A stretch of 64,000 bases of DNA from Hirsutella rhossiliensis (taxonomy: Eukaryota; Ascomycota; Sordariomycetes; Hypocreales; Ophiocordycipitaceae), in assembly GCF_020360975.1 (NCBI RefSeq), contig NW_025408673.1, positions 310,001-374,000 of the forward strand. The letters run 5' to 3'. The position numbers and the translations under genes are program-made. A model generated the notes under the pieces. The model did not search any database, was not told the origin of the DNA, and was given only the letters and a program-made list of their open reading frames with translations. Below are positions 60,513-64,000 of this stretch, in pieces. How positions within the stretch are numbered: position 1 is the first letter of the stretch; the number at the start of each line of letters is the position of its first letter.

Positions 60513-61209
60513 TATAAGAATATACCCTTATATTCCTATCTTACTATTATAAATAGATAATAAGTATAAGGAGGCTTTATAGAATAAGCTAGTAAAAAGA
60601 AGCTCTATAATATAGTCTAAGGGAATAACCCTTATAGATAAAATACCTTTACTAGATAGTAATAGCTTCCTTTAGGAAAAGCGGGTTAAGAAAAGCCTAT
60701 CCTAATAAGTATAAATATATATAAAATATATTAGTTAGTTATAAGTAGAATAGATACCTTATTATCTATTTTAGCTTAGCGGTTTTAAAGATATCTATAA
60801 TATAAGAATAGGTAAAGCATAGAATATTCTAGTTAAATCTATTATTTATACTAGAACCTATAGTCTTATATTAACTATTACGCTATAATCAAATTACGTA
60901 CTAAGTTTAGAGGATTTTCTATAGATAGGGCTTTTTAAGTACTATATAATATATTAAAAAGCTTACTAGTTAGTTTACTAGTAAGTAAGTAATAGTTTAT
61001 AAAAGATAAAGGATTTCCCTAAGAGTAGTAAATAAAATAAGTAAGTTTATAAGTATCTTTTATAATACTATTCTTTTAATATATTATTTAGCCCTTTATA
61101 TACTTATTATAAATTCTAGATAAAACCCTACCTTATACCCCTTTAACTACCCCTTTTACCTATATTAATAATTCCTTAATCCTATACTTATTACCTATAC
61201 CTCCTTATA
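60513..61209 (+). repeat. Copia-B 3' LTR
   Basis: 697 bp, matches 54477-55173 with mainly transition differences. Confidence 0.88.
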
Positions 61210-62025
61210 AAGATTAAAGATAATAATAATTATTATTTTTATTCTTTAACGGAAAGAATAATAAGAGTTTAAAGGTAGCTTAAGAAAGTTATATAAAACC
61301 TATAATATTTAAGTAGGAAAGGAAAGTTATAAAGCTAACTATAGGGAAATATAAGTATTTAAGCTAGATAACTATTAAATAAAGTATAAAAAAGAAGGAT
61401 AGTATAAACTAAGCGCGTTTAGTATTTAATATACCTTTAATTAATATAAACTTTACTATATTTATTAGTATAAAAGAAAAAGAGGAAATATAAGTAATAC
61501 TATATTATTCTACTTTTAATATTATTATATTATAAGTAAAATAGTTAATTATTATATAAAGTAAGGTTAAAAAAGATAATAAGAGAGAATTTAATTAATT
61601 AGGTAATATATTTTATAATATAAAAGGTATATAAGTAGAAAAATACTATCTTAGTCGCTCTTTACTTTTAGTTAGCTGTTTAAGAAAAGAACTAGCTAGC
61701 TAGTAAGTATCTTATATATATTAATATAATATATTATATAATATTTAGTACTTAAATAACTAAGGGAAGTTAAGGTTTTCTAGCTTTTTTAGCTCTTATT
61801 TAATAGTATTATAAACTAATACCTTTTATACTCTTATTATCTTATTTAATAAGTAAGTATTAAGCTATTATTAGCTATATTAATAAATAATAAGTAAGAA
61901 CGCTAAGTAATATTATAAAATATCTTCTTTATAATCTTATATAGAATTATTATTAAGATTTTTATAGAGAATAAATAGCTATTTAAATATACCGCCCTTA
62001 TAATCTCTTTATTTATAAATAGTAT
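61210..62025. other. Unassigned AT-rich stretch, possibly the Gypsy-C gag region
   Basis: About 800 bases of very AT-rich, RIP-type sequence. If Copia-B inserted into Gypsy-C, the 5' part of Gypsy-C would lie here, but I read no gag motif and there is no target duplication to prove it. No RNA gene or clear signal seen. Confidence 0.35.
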
Positions 62026-62148
62026 ATTATTATTATTAAGATTATACTAAGGACCTAGCTAAAGGTATCTAGAACTTTAATATTAAATAAGAGGGAAAAA
62101 CTAAAGTACTTAAGGGAAAACCCTCCCCTCTTTTAATATAGGTCCGCT
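62026..62148 (-). repeat. Second copy of the 3' tail of the tRNA-headed element
   Basis: It matches 13,314-13,430: both start 'attattaagattatacta' and share 'ggtatctagaact' and 'gggaaaaccctcccctc'. The repeat ends at 'gtccgc'; what follows is different from the body of the element at 13.4-14.1 kb. The outer end is a longer (att)n run. Confidence 0.8.
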
Positions 62149-62798
62149 TTAAATAAGGTCTTAGTAGTAGTATATAGGAAATTTATACTAGCTACCGCGG
62201 GCTTCTCCTATATATTTATATTTCGGCGTAGGCCTTCTTAGGCTATAGCTACTTTTATCTTAAGCGGCCGCGGCCTAGGCTTACTAGCCTAAGCCTAGGG
62301 TTATAGGTAGTAGTCTTACTTTAAGGGCCTAACTTATAAGCGCCTCTATTCCTTATAGCTCTTACGCTACTATTATATAGCTATAATCGCGTTAGCTTAT
62401 TAGTTAGTTAGTTAGTAGGGTAGGTAATATTTAGTTACTAGGCTAGGCGCTAGTATAGGTCGGTCTTAAGTAGGGCTAGCTAATCGAAACTTAGTTAGCT
62501 AGCTCCGCTAATTAAAAATCGGTTCCTATCTAGCTATACGACTTCTTAATTAAGGGCGCGGCGGTCTATATTTACTATCTATTATATAGTTACTAATTAC
62601 GCGCGCCTAGCTTATATATATATATACCTACCCTTCTCCTATGGTTTTATTCTTACCTCTTCCTTTTACCTCTCTACTTATTATCCCTTATATAAGCTTA
62701 GAATCTTACCTATCTCGTTTCCCTATCTTTAGGTCTTACTAGTACTATAGCTAGATCTCTTAACTTTATTTTATAATATTTAACTAGGAAGCTAACTT
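62149..62798. other. Unidentified sequence joined to the shared tail, possible LINE 3' end
   Basis: 650 bases with CpG clusters ('gcggccgcggcc' near 62,262) but no CA and few TG, so RIP-mutated. I find no readable RT or endonuclease. If the tail is shared by a SINE and its partner LINE, this would be the LINE 3' region on the minus strand. A run of TA repeats (62,613-62,627) followed by a pyrimidine-rich stretch also resembles the promoter layout of the Gypsy antisense units. Cut on the right by Copia-A7. Confidence 0.3.
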
Positions 62799-63274
62799 TA
62801 TCGCGAAGCGTAGCCTAATTTCGTAGTTCTCGGAGATATCCCTTAGTAAGAGGGACTAAGGAAGCTAAAAAACACCCGGTATAGAAAAAGGAAGAAGAGG
62901 TATAGAAAGGAGGGTAGGGGTATAAGGGGAAGCAGAAGTAGTAATAGCTTCCTATAGAGGTAGCGAGAGATAAGACGGATATGCCGGCAACGGCTAGAAA
63001 GGAGGGGAAAAACCAGCAAAAAGCTCGGTAGTTAAAGGGATATTAGTAGCTTCTTTAAGTAGGATCTTCTTTATTAATTAAGATGCTAGACGGGTATAAA
63101 GAGGGGCGTTAGATAAAGGAAAGAAGTAGAATTAAGGCAATATAATAATTACTCCCTTACCTTTATTGCTGCTCCTATAAGAATTAAATCCCTCTGCCCT
63201 ACTTATCCGACCCCTTACTTTTAATTTTACCTTTATATATTTTATATATACTTCTCGTATCTCTCTTCGCGAGA
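62799..63274 (+). repeat. Copia-A 5' LTR of copy A7
   Basis: 476 bp, 'tatcgcgaag...cttcgcgaga'; TG at the start has become TA. The primer site follows as 'tttataagcctaggagg'. Confidence 0.93.
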
Positions 63275-63420
63275 TTTATAAGCCTAGGAGGAATAGAACT
63301 CCTATACCTTCCGGCTGCTATAAAAGGCATCTTTCTTATATCCCTCGTAGCTTCCTTTTACCCCTCTTACTAAAAAAGCCGATTTTTAACCGACTTTTCT
63401 ACCCCCCTTCTTTTATAACG

Positions 63421-64000
63421 ATAACGAAAACCGACTCCTCTACCGTCCCTACGGTCTATAGGACGATTCTTATAGAGCCCTAAGATTAGGATAAGTAGGT
63501 AAAGGAGCTACGGGCTCGTATAGATAGAACTATCTATAATTTAGTCTTCTTTAATAAGTAGGACCCTCTCGAGCCCCCTCTTTATCCGAGGGTAACGGAC
63601 TTTATAGAGGGAGCTTCCCTCTTTTCTAAGCTAACCTCTATATAATAGAGAGCTTTTTCTACTACCTTAGGTAACTACGAGAGTTACTATAAGGAATACC
63701 TTTATAAGACGAAGCTGCTAACTACTATACGTATAGCGATAACGGAATCTATTAGTACTATAAAGCTAATTACTCTTTAAGAGGAAGAGACTCTAAGGTA
63801 GTAGCTTTTAAAGCTCGAGACCTTAATAGCTCCCTCGAGAGGATATATAACTAACCGTATTAAGAAGACCTATACGGCCTACCTGGGAGCCTTTTCTACT
63901 AGGAACCTACTAGCTTCTTCGTAGCTAGCTAAGTAGGAAGAAATCCTTAAGGAAGCTAACTAATACTTCCTTATAGAAGCTCTTTCCGGCTAGTAGCTAT
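63421..64000 (+). pseudogene. gag: Copia-A7 gag relic, partial
   Basis: Structural protein of the element, matching A5 from its ATG (26,076). The frame begins with ATA and meets TAG within a few dozen codons, for example where A5 reads 'TEPQDWDKW' with both Trp codons intact. It runs off the window. Confidence 0.85.

Larger units (their letters stand above)
54477..61209 (+). mobile_element. Copia-B, full-length Ty1/copia retrotransposon
   Basis: 697-bp LTRs (54477-55173 and 60513-61209) enclose a 5.3-kb interior with gag, integrase, RT and RNase H on the plus strand. It is a different family from Copia-A: other LTRs, other protein sequence, a CCHC knuckle and a repeat-rich linker. A solo Copia-A LTR (57154-57629) lies in the integrase. 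Flanks 'ggtcc' and 'aagat' do not match, so the ends may come from recombination between two copies. CA and TG are almost gone and the GC content is very low. Confidence 0.9.
62799..64000 (+). mobile_element. Copia-A copy A7, 5' end, cut by window edge
   Basis: LTR (62799-63274), primer site and gag to the window end, matching A5 from 25,454 to about 26,655. The gag start codon at 63,421 is ATA where A5 has ATG, a direct RIP hit, and TAG codons follow. CpG is well kept, so the mutation level lies between A5 and the heavy copies. Confidence 0.93.

Overview
The window is a gene-poor, transposon-packed block from what looks like a filamentous ascomycete (Pezizomycotina-type) genome. I see no intact host gene. 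The main evidence for the organism is the mutation pattern. Over most of the 64 kb the dinucleotides CA and TG are almost absent while TA is in large excess (the first 120 bases hold no CA and three TG). This is the mark of repeat-induced point mutation (RIP, CpA to TpA on both strands). It removes ATG start codons, turns TGG and CAG into TAG, Cys codons into Tyr and His codons into Tyr, and so explains why open frames survive only between about 25.8 and 33.5 kb. The element types (Ty1/copia, chromodomain Ty3/gypsy, a FAR1/SWIM MULE) also fit such a fungus. The species cannot be told from the sequence.

Layout. I use working names. Copia-A is a copia family with a ~477-bp LTR of type TGTCGCGAAG...CTTCGCGAGA. 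Copies lie at 1-2986 (-), 10315-15204 (+), 15205-16288 (-), 16588-22876 (-, full length), 25454-34359 (+, full length, mildest mutation, TSD ataat), 36931-42043 (-) and 62799-64000 (+), with solo LTRs at 14474-14948 and 57154-57629. Gypsy-A (3122-10046, -) and Gypsy-B (47395-54255, -) keep both LTRs. Gypsy-D (22877-25453 plus 34365-36930, -) is split by the full-length Copia-A copy. Gypsy-C (about 43.9-47.4 kb and 54.26-54.48 kb, -) is split by a solo Copia-B LTR and by Gypsy-B. Copia-B (54477-61209, +) is a second copia family with 697-bp LTRs.

Three insertions stand out. A 2614-bp MULE (30902-33515; 64-66-bp terminal inverted repeats, 9-bp target duplication) sits in the last codons of the 25.4-kb Copia-A pol. 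It has normal CA/TG content, so it arrived after RIP, yet its transposase frame is broken by several single-base shifts. A 779-bp element with a tRNA-like head (13314-14092) has a 13-bp target duplication like a SINE, and its 3' tail is shared with a different sequence at 62.03-62.15 kb. Third, the stretch between the end of pol and the 3' LTR of Gypsy-A, -B and -D carries protein-like frames on the strand opposite to pol. In Gypsy-A and -B these are preceded by a TATA box and a pyrimidine tract, which suggests a separate antisense gene.

How the parts relate: the LTR elements are autonomous retrotransposons (Gag packages RNA; protease, integrase, reverse transcriptase and RNase H make and insert the DNA copy), all now dead through RIP. 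Nesting gives an order: Gypsy-D, then Copia-A at 25.4 kb, then RIP, then the MULE; and Gypsy-C before Gypsy-B and the Copia-B solo LTR; and Copia-B before a solo Copia-A LTR. Pol-domain boundaries in the heavily mutated copies are approximate and were found by reading translations by eye.
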